64,000 bases of DNA, taken from positions 3,410,001 to 3,474,000 of the forward strand of contig NZ_CP051230.1 in assembly GCF_017792385.1 (NCBI RefSeq), written 5' to 3'. Source of the stretch: Hyphomonas sp. (GTDB lineage Bacteria > Pseudomonadota > Alphaproteobacteria > Caulobacterales > Hyphomonadaceae). Below are positions 1 through 6,437 of this stretch, in pieces; position 1 is the first letter of the stretch; each line of letters begins with the position of its first letter. Both the position numbers and the translations under genes were made by a program. Below the pieces are notes generated by a model. It saw nothing but the letters and a program-made list of their open reading frames with translations. It did no database searches and had not been told where the DNA came from.

Positions 1-936
1 GCTATCTTCGAAACGCGCAAGCAGACCAGCGGAGGGTTCGAATCTCAATCGCTGGACGTTTCGGCGCTCGAAGTTGACGAGAAAGAGCGCACCGCACACT
101 TCGAATATCTGTGGCAGAAAGGCGGCCTCAGGTTCTGGTATCACAATTTCGCCGACCTGCTGATCAATCGCGAAGCGAACCGCTACGCCTATGATTTCTG
201 GCGAAACAAGGTTTGCGACAGGATCTCCGATCCCAATCTTGTTGAACAGCTCGCGCCTTCCGAACCACCCCATCCATTCGGCACGAAGAGACCTTCGCTC
301 GAGCAGTGTTATTACGAGATTTTCGCGCAGGATAATGTCGATCTGGTCGATCTGAAGGCAACCCCCATCACCCAGATCAAACCGCACGCGATAGAGACCG
401 CTGACGGCGAGGTGGAATGCGACCTCATCGTTTACGCCACCGGCTTCGATGCCGGGCGCGGCGGCATGGTCGATATGAACATCACGGGGACGAACGGCCT
501 GTCTGTTTCACAAGCTTGGGAAGACGGGTTACGCGCCTATCTCGGCATGGCGATAGCAGACTTTCCAAACATGCTGTTTGCATACGGTCCACTTAGCCCG
601 TCAGGTTTCTCGAACGGCCCGACCAGCGCAGAGATACAGGGTGACTGGATCTGTGACTTTCTCGTCTGGATGCGGGACAATGACAGTAATCAATTCGAAG
701 CCTGTGCGACCGCAGAAGCTGACTGGACCAAAATGGTTGCCCAGGCCGGCGCCATGACACTGTTTCCAGAAGCGAATTCCTGGTACATGGGCGCAAATAT
801 CCCTGGCAGGAAGCGTCAGCTGATCAACTTTCCAAGCGTGTCTGGATACGTCGCACTCTGCGAAGAAGTAGCGAACGAGGGGTATCGCGGCTTCATGATC
901 GACAAACCCACCAGCAACGAACAGATGATGGAATGA
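1..936 (+). CDS. Baeyer-Villiger (flavin) monooxygenase, 3' part
   Basis: Open from the first base in frame 1; the N-terminal part lies outside the window. About 311 residues remain. Such enzymes use FAD and NADPH to insert oxygen next to a ketone, giving an ester or lactone. Visible family marks are the PFGTKRPSLEQ segment, followed by a segment resembling cyclohexanone monooxygenase (YYEIFAQDNVDLVDL), and the ATGFD motif before the last third, typical of class B flavin monooxygenases. The N-terminal dinucleotide-binding GxGxxG motif and the BVMO fingerprint cannot be checked. Its stop overlaps the start of the downstream hydrolase (ATGA), so the two are probably translated together. The exact substrate cannot be read from the sequence. 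Confidence 0.88.
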   Translation, partial: AIFETRKQTSGGFESQSLDVSALEVDEKERTAHFEYLWQKGGLRFWYHNFADLLINREANRYAYDFWRNKVCDRISDPNLVEQLAPSEPPHPFGTKRPSLEQCYYEIFAQDNVDLVDLKATPITQIKPHAIETADGEVECDLIVYATGFDAGRGGMVDMNITGTNGLSVSQAWEDGLRAYLGMAIADFPNMLFAYGPLSPSGFSNGPTSAEIQGDWICDFLVWMRDNDSNQFEACATAEADWTKMVAQAGAMTLFPEANSWYMGANIPGRKRQLINFPSVSGYVALCEEVANEGYRGFMIDKPTSNEQMME

Positions 937-1907
937 GTATGTTAACCAAAGTGACAGTTTTTCCCGACGATATCAGCCCCGTCTGGGCTGGAGATGGTTC
1001 GCATCTGCCGGAATGGTTTGTGTCGGCCCTGAAAGTGCCGCGCGAGGAAGGTTATGTGGAGATCGACAATGCTAAAGTGCATTACTTTCGCTGGGGCGAC
1101 CGCAGCAAGCCGAAAGTGCTTATGACACATGGCTTTCTCTCCCACGCGCGCTGCTTTGCCTTCATCGCCCCATTCCTCGCCGAAGACTATGACGTTGTCG
1201 CGTTCGATCTCGCCGGCATGGGCGACTCGGAGATGCGTGGGCAGGCCGATCCAGAAGCGAGAGGGCGCGAATTTGTTGAGATTGCCGAGGCGCTCAATCT
1301 GTTTGCAGATGGCCACAAACCCACCATCGTCGCGCACAGTTTCGGTTCCGGCGCAGCGCTCACTGCCGTGACGCAATCGCCCGATCACTTCTCCGGCCTC
1401 GTAATTTGTGATCTCATGGTCATGCGCGCCGAGCTCCTGGAGCAATACTGGAACCAACGCCGTTCCAGCCCGGGGTCAGGTGATCCTGACAAGCCCAAGC
1501 GGTCCTACGCGAGCTATGAAGAGGCGCGCAAAAGATACGTCCTTTCCCCGCCCCAGCCGGTTGGCGAGCCTTTCCTCCTAGATTACATGGCCTATCATTC
1601 TATGCGGCGCGACGGAGACAACTGGACATGGAAATTCTCACCCGAGGTATTCCGGCGAAGCAATAAGTCAGAGGAATGGCTCACTATCGGCCAGCGACTC
1701 GTGAATGCGCCGGGTCGCAAGACCATCGTTCATGGTGCCAAGAGTCAGCTCTTTACCAAGGATTCGGCTGACTACATCCGTGAGCTAGGGGGCGGTGACA
1801 TCCCAATTATCGCCGTACCTGAGGCGCGCCACCATTTGATGCTCGATCAGCCATTGGCATTCGTGACCGCACTCCTGAGTATTCTGCACCTCTGGGAGAA
1901 TAAGTAG
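933..1907 (+). CDS. Alpha/beta-fold hydrolase
   Basis: A 324-residue alpha/beta hydrolase. The oxyanion-hole HGF lies at residues 66-68, the nucleophile elbow AHSFG puts the serine at 136, and a late ARHHLMLDQP segment supplies the likely catalytic histidine (300 or 301). No signal peptide is seen, so it is probably cytoplasmic. The start codon overlaps the stop of the monooxygenase gene (ATGA), which suggests translational coupling. Baeyer-Villiger oxidation yields esters or lactones, so hydrolysis of that product is the simplest role; this is inferred from context. Alternatives include an epoxide hydrolase or haloalkane dehalogenase-like activity. Confidence 0.85.
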   Translation: MSMLTKVTVFPDDISPVWAGDGSHLPEWFVSALKVPREEGYVEIDNAKVHYFRWGDRSKPKVLMTHGFLSHARCFAFIAPFLAEDYDVVAFDLAGMGDSEMRGQADPEARGREFVEIAEALNLFADGHKPTIVAHSFGSGAALTAVTQSPDHFSGLVICDLMVMRAELLEQYWNQRRSSPGSGDPDKPKRSYASYEEARKRYVLSPPQPVGEPFLLDYMAYHSMRRDGDNWTWKFSPEVFRRSNKSEEWLTIGQRLVNAPGRKTIVHGAKSQLFTKDSADYIRELGGGDIPIIAVPEARHHLMLDQPLAFVTALLSILHLWENK

Positions 1908-2021
1908 ACCAGCCCCTCATGCCGCTGAACCAAGCTTCGAAGTGACCTGCTCCCCGAAAAATCCCTCGTTTGAGGCTGGAGTTTTCGCGTAATGATCCCA
2001 GGCTGGGATGGAGCGAAAGCG

Positions 2022-2324
2022 ATGAAGGCATCGAAGTTCACGGACGCACAGAAGGCGTTCATACTGAAGCAGGGCGAGGAAGGGATTCCGGTCGCGGAGG
2101 TGTGCCGCAAGGCCGGGATCAGCCAGGCCACGTATTTCAACTGGAGTGAAGCGGAATAGAAATCGCACTGCGATTTCCCGCAAAACAAGTATGGCGGCTT
2201 GTTGCCGTCGGAGATGAAGCGATTGCGGGAGCTCGAGGAGGAGAACTCCCGGCTCAAGCGGATCGTAGCCGATCTCACCCTCGACCGCGAGATTTTGCAG
2301 GACGTCATCAAGCGAAAGCTTTGA
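2022..2324 (+). pseudogene. IS3-family orfA, interrupted by an in-frame stop
   Basis: The reading frame starts MKASKFTDAQKAF, runs through a helix-turn-helix of the IS3 OrfA type (AEVCRKAGISQATYFNW), then hits TAG at 2157-2159. Beyond the stop the same frame resumes with YGGLLPSEMKRLREL and the leucine-zipper-like tail that ends in RKL at 2324. The stop lies inside a short palindromic segment (about 2145-2180) with no counterpart in normal OrfA proteins. Its length appears to be a multiple of three, so the frame is kept but translation stops after 45 residues. OrfA would otherwise provide DNA binding and dimerisation for transposase. Confidence 0.75.
2151..2181. repeat. Small palindromic insertion in orfA
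   Basis: GCGG, four unpaired bases (AATA), GAAATCGCA, a central C, TGCGATTTC, then CCGC. The 9-bp arms are perfect and the flanking GCGG/CCGC extend the stem. The segment breaks the OrfA reading frame with TAG. It may be a small mobile palindrome (REP-like), but only one copy was noticed in the window. Confidence 0.6.
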
Positions 2325-2935
2325 AGCCTGGCCGCAAGCGCAAGCTGGTCAACGAGGTGTGTTACGACTGGACGGTCTCGATCCGGCGGGCCTTCGGGCT
2401 CCTGGTCCTCGATCCGAAATCCTATCGCTACACCTCTCGCCGGCGCGACCAGGCTGCTCTGGAACTGCGCATCCGGGAGATTTGTGAGACGCGTGTCCGA
2501 TACGGCTATCGGCGCGTCTACGTCATGCTGCGGCGTGAAGGTTGGGTAATCAACATGAAGAAGGTTCGACGGATCTACAACGAACTAGGCCTGCAATTAC
2601 GCAACAAAACGCCGAAGCGATGGGTCAAGGCCAAGCTCCGGGACGACCGCAGGGAGGCAACAGGCTCCCACGATGCCTGGGCGGTGGACTTTGCGCACGA
2701 CCAGCTGGCGAGTGGCCACAAGATACGCATACTGACGCTGATCGACATTTACTCACGCTACTCGCCTGTCATCGATCCGCGGTTCAGCTATCGCGGCGAG
2801 GACGTTGTTGCCACGCTCGACCGTGTGTGCGGCAAGATCGGCTATCCGAAGACGATCCGGGTCGACCAAGGGTCCGAGTTCGTCTCCCGGGATCTCTGGT
2901 CTGCCCCCACAAAAGTGGTCCATTATTTGAGTTAG
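2321..2935 (+). pseudogene. IS3-family orfB transposase, 3' truncated
   Basis: OrfB begins at a TTG that overlaps the orfA stop, the usual -1 arrangement of IS3 elements. It shows the HTH_21-like segment (RVRYGYRRVYVML) and the rve integrase core with the first Asp (DAWAVDFAHDQ) and second Asp (IRVDQGSEFVSRDLW). The third catalytic residue, Glu, is missing because IS-derived sequence begins at 2900. The last 12 codons before the stop at 2935 are read from the second IS. The protein therefore lacks a complete DDE site and is almost certainly inactive. Confidence 0.85.
2900..2922 (+). repeat. Left terminal inverted repeat of the complete IS
   Basis: Starts TCTGCCCCCAC and ends GTGGTCCA. It matches the reverse complement of 4140-4161 apart from a few bases and one gap. 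It sets the left boundary of the element. Confidence 0.8.
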
Positions 2936-2962
2936 TTCCGGCTTCAGATATGGAGCTGAAAC

Positions 2963-3238
2963 ATGGGTAAGAGATCAACGCCTGAAGAGATCATCGCGAA
3001 GCTGCGGGAGGTGGAGGTGCGCCTCGCGCGCGGTGAGACGGCAGGCCAGGCTGTACGTTCGATTGGCGTGACAGAACAGACCTACTACCGGTGGCGCAAG
3101 GAGTATGGCGGGCTGCAGGTTGGCCAGGCCAAACGGATGAAGGAGATGGAGAAGGAGAATGCGCGCCTGCGTCGCGCCATCTCTGATCTGACCCTCGACA
3201 ACCAGATCCTTCAGGAAGTCATCAAGGGAAAGTTCTGA
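2963..3238 (+). CDS. IS3-family transposase OrfA
   Basis: A 91-residue protein beginning MGKRSTPEEIIAKLREVE. It has a helix-turn-helix (GQAVRSIGVTEQTYYRWRKEYGG) and a C-terminal leucine-rich coiled coil (KEMEKENARLRRAISDLTLD). In IS3 elements OrfA binds the terminal repeats and limits transposition; fusion with OrfB by -1 frameshifting gives active transposase. The stop at 3236-3238 overlaps the upstream end of the orfB frame, as expected. Confidence 0.92.
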   Translation: MGKRSTPEEIIAKLREVEVRLARGETAGQAVRSIGVTEQTYYRWRKEYGGLQVGQAKRMKEMEKENARLRRAISDLTLDNQILQEVIKGKF

Positions 3239-4101
3239 GCCCTTCGCGCAAGCGCGAAGCGGTCGATCATGTGGTGGAGACACTCGGCGCAACCGAGCGC
3301 CGGGCCTGCCGCGTGATCGGCCAGCACCGTTCCACCCAGCGCAAGCCGCGTGTGCCGCGTCAGGACGAGGATGTGCTGACAGCGGCCATCATCGCCCTGG
3401 CCGAGCGGTTCGGCCGGTATGGCTATCGCCGCATCACAGCCCTGCTGAAGCGCGATGGCTGGCATGTGAACGAGAAGCGTGTCTATCGCATCTGGCGGCG
3501 TGAAGGGCTGAAAGTGCCAATGAAACAACCAAAGAGGGGCCGGTTATGGCTGAATGACGGCTCGTGCGTGCGGCTGAGGCCGATGCACAAGGGGCATGTC
3601 TGGTCGTATGACTTCGTGCAGGACCGCACCCATGATGGCAAGGTGGTCCGCATGCTGTGTGTGATTGATGAGTTCACCCGCGAATGCCTCGCCATCCGCG
3701 TCGAACGCAGGCTCAACTCCCGCGATGTGCTCGACACGCTGGGCGAGCTGTTCGTCGCGCATGGACCGCCAGAGCATATCCGCTCCGACAATGGCCCGGA
3801 GTTCATCGCCACCGCGCTGCGTGACTGGCTTGGCCGGGTCGGCGTGAAGACGCTCTATATCGAACCGGGTTCACCATGGGAAAACGGTTACTGCGAGAGC
3901 TTCAACTCCAAGCTCAGAGACGAGTTGCTGGCGAGGGAAATCTTCTTCGATCTCAGGGAAGCCCAGATCCTGATCGAGGCTTGGCGGCGGCACTACAACA
4001 CCGCGCGCCCACACTCTTCTCTGGGCTACCGACCACCTGCTCCACAAACCATCTTGCCCGCGGCGTTCATACCGCCTTACTGTGGGCAGGTGGCGGCATG
4101 A
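3235..4101 (+). CDS. IS3-family transposase OrfB (DDE)
   Basis: The frame is -1 to orfA and can begin at the CTG overlapping the orfA stop (3235) or at GTG 3271; 3271 would give 276 residues. The order is HTH_21 (RFGRYGYRRITALLKRDGW), then the rve core with catalytic Asp in WSYDFVQD, Asp in IRSDNGPEF and Glu in NGYCESFNSKLRDELL, then the terminal rve_3 segment HYNTARPHSSLGYRPP. All catalytic residues are present. In most IS3 elements the real product is the OrfAB fusion. The reading frame is unbroken. Confidence 0.92.
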   Translation: MSPSRKREAVDHVVETLGATERRACRVIGQHRSTQRKPRVPRQDEDVLTAAIIALAERFGRYGYRRITALLKRDGWHVNEKRVYRIWRREGLKVPMKQPKRGRLWLNDGSCVRLRPMHKGHVWSYDFVQDRTHDGKVVRMLCVIDEFTRECLAIRVERRLNSRDVLDTLGELFVAHGPPEHIRSDNGPEFIATALRDWLGRVGVKTLYIEPGSPWENGYCESFNSKLRDELLAREIFFDLREAQILIEAWRRHYNTARPHSSLGYRPPAPQTILPAAFIPPYCGQVAA

Positions 4102-4107
4102 ACGCCG

Positions 4108-5193
4108 CTACATGGAAACCGCCGGACTAACATTACTGGTGGACCACCTCGGTGGGGCAGAGCACGCCTTGGAGAAGCCCCGTTTGCGGAGGAAGTCGGT
4201 GCGGTCATCGTCGCTGTGGGCGACGATGCGCTCGCGCGCTGCTCGAATGCCTTCGACGAAGGGTCGCGGCGAGGAGTCAGCGAAGCGGGTCAGCGCCGGC
4301 GCCGCCTCGTGCGCGAAGCGATTGGCGGCGTATTTGGAATGTCGGATGCTAATTTCCTGGAAGTCCTCAACGCCCCAGAGATTGCGGTTCTGGCAGACGG
4401 CGCGCAGATAGAAACTGGCGATGCCGAGCGTCTTCGCGCCGACTTCAGAATTCCAGCAATAGAAGCCCCGGAAATAGAGATCGGGAGATCCGTCGGACAG
4501 CTTGCCCGCCTCGATCGGGTTCATGTCGTCGACCAGGAAGAGGAAGACGTCTCGGTCGGAGGCGTAGAGCGTGGTCGTGTCCTTGGTGATGTCGACCATC
4601 GGATTGTAGACGCCGCTCGACCAGTCGAGCGTGCCGGGCACTTTCCAGCGCGTATCGCCAGTTCCGTTCCCCGCGATCTTCTGCACGGCCGCCACGAGTT
4701 CGTGGTCGTAGATGCGGCCATAATCCGGGCCGGTGACGGCGCGCAGTTCCGTGCGCCCGTCTTCGGTTTCCAGCGTCTTGATCTGCTCGGCTCGGTGCGA
4801 GGTGAGCCCGTATTGCAGGTTGATGCCCGCAAGCGGCGCCGGGAGCTGGCGCAGATAGGCCGCCGGCGCGCTGACTAGGCTGGCGAGCTGGCCGAAGCTC
4901 CAATGGGTCGGCGCGACCGGCGCCTCGGCGTCGGGCAGGATGAGCGCCAGGTTTTCCGGATCGTCGCGATGGGCTTCAACGCGGATCGCCGCGCTCTCGA
5001 CTGTCCGCGTGCGGCTGCGCTCGGCGCGGCCCTTCACCGACGCGTAGAGCTCCGACAGGGACAGATAGCGCTCGTCATTCGGCCGGGAAAACCATTCCGA
5101 GGAGACGCGGCCGATCCGCTCTCCGCGCGAGATATCGACTTTGTAGCCGCCGCTCGCGTCGCGCCGGCCGTCCAGGGTTTCAAGGTTGGTCAT
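4108..5193 (-). CDS. DUF932 (phage/plasmid-like) protein, C-terminus replaced by IS
   Basis: A reading frame of 361 residues; codons below 4162 lie in the insertion sequence, so only about 344 residues are native. DUF932 proteins are common on plasmids, phages and integrative elements; their biochemical role is unknown. Visible features match the family: an N-terminal PTHWSFGQLASL region, TGPDYGRIYDHELVAAV, DRDVFLFLVDD, and FRGFYCWNSEVGAKTL followed by YLRAVCQNRNLWG. The true C-terminal part is missing and the last residues come from IS bases. It probably marks cargo of the integrative element that ends at the tRNA-Ser gene. Confidence 0.8.
   Translation of the reverse strand: MTNLETLDGRRDASGGYKVDISRGERIGRVSSEWFSRPNDERYLSLSELYASVKGRAERSRTRTVESAAIRVEAHRDDPENLALILPDAEAPVAPTHWSFGQLASLVSAPAAYLRQLPAPLAGINLQYGLTSHRAEQIKTLETEDGRTELRAVTGPDYGRIYDHELVAAVQKIAGNGTGDTRWKVPGTLDWSSGVYNPMVDITKDTTTLYASDRDVFLFLVDDMNPIEAGKLSDGSPDLYFRGFYCWNSEVGAKTLGIASFYLRAVCQNRNLWGVEDFQEISIRHSKYAANRFAHEAAPALTRFADSSPRPFVEGIRAARERIVAHSDDDRTDFLRKRGFSKACSAPPRWSTSNVSPAVSM
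4140..4161 (-). repeat. Right terminal inverted repeat of the complete IS
   Basis: Reads TGGACCACC...GGGGCAGA on the plus strand, the inverted partner of 2900-2922. The DUF932 coding sequence is cut at its outer edge. Confidence 0.8.
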
Positions 5194-5413
5194 GGGTCAA
5201 TCTCCGCGACAGGTCGGCCGAGAGCCTCTCTCTCGACCTCCAAACCCGTCACGGCGAAAGCCGCCGAACTCTTACTCTTTATCGGGGAACATGTTCGTCT
5301 TGATTGGCCAGGCATTTGGCGCAGCACCGCCGAACACCTGTCTTCGCCGCCATTGACGCTTCACCCGGATGCGGAGCATTTCTCCGCGTACTACGGGGCG
5401 GCACAGTCGCTTC

Positions 5414-5692
5414 ATGTCCAATTCCGTACCCAAACGCCGGCAGCGTTCGCGCGCGGCAAAAATTGATCTTTACGACTACGCGCAGATTCCGGAACCGAAG
5501 CCGCGTGGACGTCCCGAACCAGAGTTGACCGACTGGCGCGTCACCGATGAGTGGCTGAAGCGCGTGCCGGTCACTTCGTCCGAAGTGGATGTGTTTGAGG
5601 CCTGGTTCGGTGATCTGTTCGACGATTTGTTCGGCCCCTTGGGTTCGGTTGGCTCCTTGACAAAGTTATCATCTAAAGATAACCTAATATGA
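5414..5692 (+). CDS. Small acidic protein of unknown function
   Basis: 92 residues from the ATG at 5414. The first 25 residues are basic (VPKRRQRSRAAK), the middle has YDYAQIPEPKPRGRPEPE, and the end is acidic and aromatic (EVDVFEAWFGDLFDDLFG). I have the impression that similar small proteins accompany DUF932 genes in alphaproteobacterial mobile elements, but no function is known to me. The stop overlaps the tumE start (ATGA). The last roughly 20 codons lie over the tumE promoter and palindrome, so this C-terminus may be an extension specific to this locus. No signal peptide or membrane segment is seen. Confidence 0.6.
   Translation: MSNSVPKRRQRSRAAKIDLYDYAQIPEPKPRGRPEPELTDWRVTDEWLKRVPVTSSEVDVFEAWFGDLFDDLFGPLGSVGSLTKLSSKDNLI
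5657..5685 (+). promoter_or_regulatory. Promoter with overlapping operator palindrome for the toxin-antitoxin genes
   Basis: TTGACA (5657-5662), a 17-bp spacer, then TAACCT (5680-5685). Within it GTTATC-N7-GATAAC (5665-5683) is a perfect inverted repeat covering the spacer and -10. This is a good fit for an autoregulatory operator of the TumA-type antitoxin. The predicted transcript start lies at or just beyond the tumE ATG (5689), so this promoter would give a leaderless tumE message or mainly serve the downstream antitoxin. Confidence 0.6.
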
Positions 5693-6048
5693 CAGAGGAG
5701 ACATACGATCCGAGCCTTGACGCCTTGCTCGATCTCGATGGCCAGGTGCTCGTCATCGACCCTGCGGGCAGGCATTGGGTGAAGTTCGTCGTTACGCGCG
5801 TGCCCGTTAGCCCGGAGAAGCCCCATGGGCTCGACTATTCGCTGACGCTGCACGGACCTGACGGCGAGCGGCTTGTCGGCTTCGACAATGCTCATCCTGT
5901 CGGCCGCCGCAAACGCGGAGAACCGCAGGATCACCGCCACCGGCTCCGGACCGTGCGTCCCTATGACTATCAGGATGCCGCGAGCCTGATCGTCGATTTC
6001 TGGGAGACGGTGGATGCAGTGTTAAAGGAGCGAGGCGTACTGCAATGA
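5689..6048 (+). CDS. tumE: TumE-type toxin
   Basis: 119 residues resembling the TumE/DUF6516 toxin family: LLDLDGQVLVIDPAGRHWVKF near the start, then HGLDYSLTLHGPDGERLVGFDNAH, and a C-terminal DYQDAASLIVDFWETVDAVL helix. TumE partners with the HTH protein TumA in a type II toxin-antitoxin system; the toxin's target is not clear to me. The ATG overlaps the stop of the preceding small gene and has no Shine-Dalgarno sequence, so translation probably relies on coupling or a leaderless message. Its stop overlaps the tumA start (ATGA). The family assignment rests on recognition, not on a search. Confidence 0.75.
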   Translation: MTEETYDPSLDALLDLDGQVLVIDPAGRHWVKFVVTRVPVSPEKPHGLDYSLTLHGPDGERLVGFDNAHPVGRRKRGEPQDHRHRLRTVRPYDYQDAASLIVDFWETVDAVLKERGVLQ

Positions 6049-6437
6049 CGACGTTGAAGATCGGCATCGCCGATTATGAGGAGATGAAGGCCCGCACCAT
6101 GCGGATCGCCCGCGGCGAGCAAAAGCCGGGGCCGGACGATCCGAAGGTATGGTTCACATCGACCGAGTCCTTTGCCCAGGTGCTGTCAGCCGGTAATCGC
6201 GAACTGTTGCGGACCATCGCCGAACGCGCACCGGCTTCGCTTGACGAGTTGGCGGAGATGACTGGGCGCGCCAAATCGAACTTGTCGCGAACGCTGAAGA
6301 AGATGGCCGAATACGGTTTGGTCGAGATGGAACCGGAAGGGCGCCGGCGGCGTCCGCGAGTCCTCTACGACCGTGTTTCGCTTGATCTGACGTTGACCGG
6401 CGAGGAATGGCGAAAGGCAGCGGGAGGCGCATCATGA
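6045..6437 (+). CDS. tumA: TumA-type antitoxin, winged HTH regulator
   Basis: 130 residues. The central winged helix-turn-helix (LLRTIAERAPASLDELAEMTGRAKSNLSRTLKKMAEYGLV) followed by a basic wing (PEGRRRRPRVLYDRV) fits the MarR-like HVO_A0114 family, the antitoxin partner of TumE. It would neutralise TumE and probably repress its own promoter at the GTTATC-N7-GATAAC palindrome upstream. Both ends overlap neighbours by ATGA (tumE before, recombinase after), an unusually tight link between an antitoxin and an integration enzyme. AAAGGAG lies about 14 bases upstream of the ATG. Confidence 0.78.
   Translation: MTTLKIGIADYEEMKARTMRIARGEQKPGPDDPKVWFTSTESFAQVLSAGNRELLRTIAERAPASLDELAEMTGRAKSNLSRTLKKMAEYGLVEMEPEGRRRRPRVLYDRVSLDLTLTGEEWRKAAGGAS

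Larger units (their letters stand above)
1943..2899 (+). mobile_element. IS3-family element, truncated (IS407-like group)
   Basis: The left part of an IS3-family insertion sequence. A probable left end begins at the TGACCTGCTCCCCG motif, about 35 bases after the hydrolase stop. It carries orfA (interrupted) and the first part of orfB in the -1 frame. The element stops abruptly at 2899, where the left inverted repeat of another IS begins, so the second half of the DDE domain and the right end are missing. It can no longer transpose by itself. The exact left end is inferred from sequence character because the matching right end is absent. Confidence 0.75.
2900..4161 (+). mobile_element. IS3-family insertion sequence, apparently complete (IS407-like group)
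   Basis: A 1262-bp element bounded by imperfect inverted repeats (TCTGCCCC...GTGGTCCA at both ends, in opposite orientation). It contains orfA and orfB in -1 relation with all three DDE residues, so it looks competent. It interrupts the transposase of another IS on its left and a DUF932 gene on its right. The flanking bases (CTGG on the left, GCAC on the right) do not form the 3-4 bp target duplication expected after simple insertion, suggesting a deletion or recombination at the IS. Confidence 0.88.

Noticed and set aside
28..48. GAGGGTTCGAATCTC looks like a tRNA T-arm and could be the far attachment site of the tRNA-Ser element
   Set aside because: It lies inside the monooxygenase reading frame, lacks an acceptor stem or CCA, and shares only the universal T-loop bases with the tRNA-Ser 3' end.
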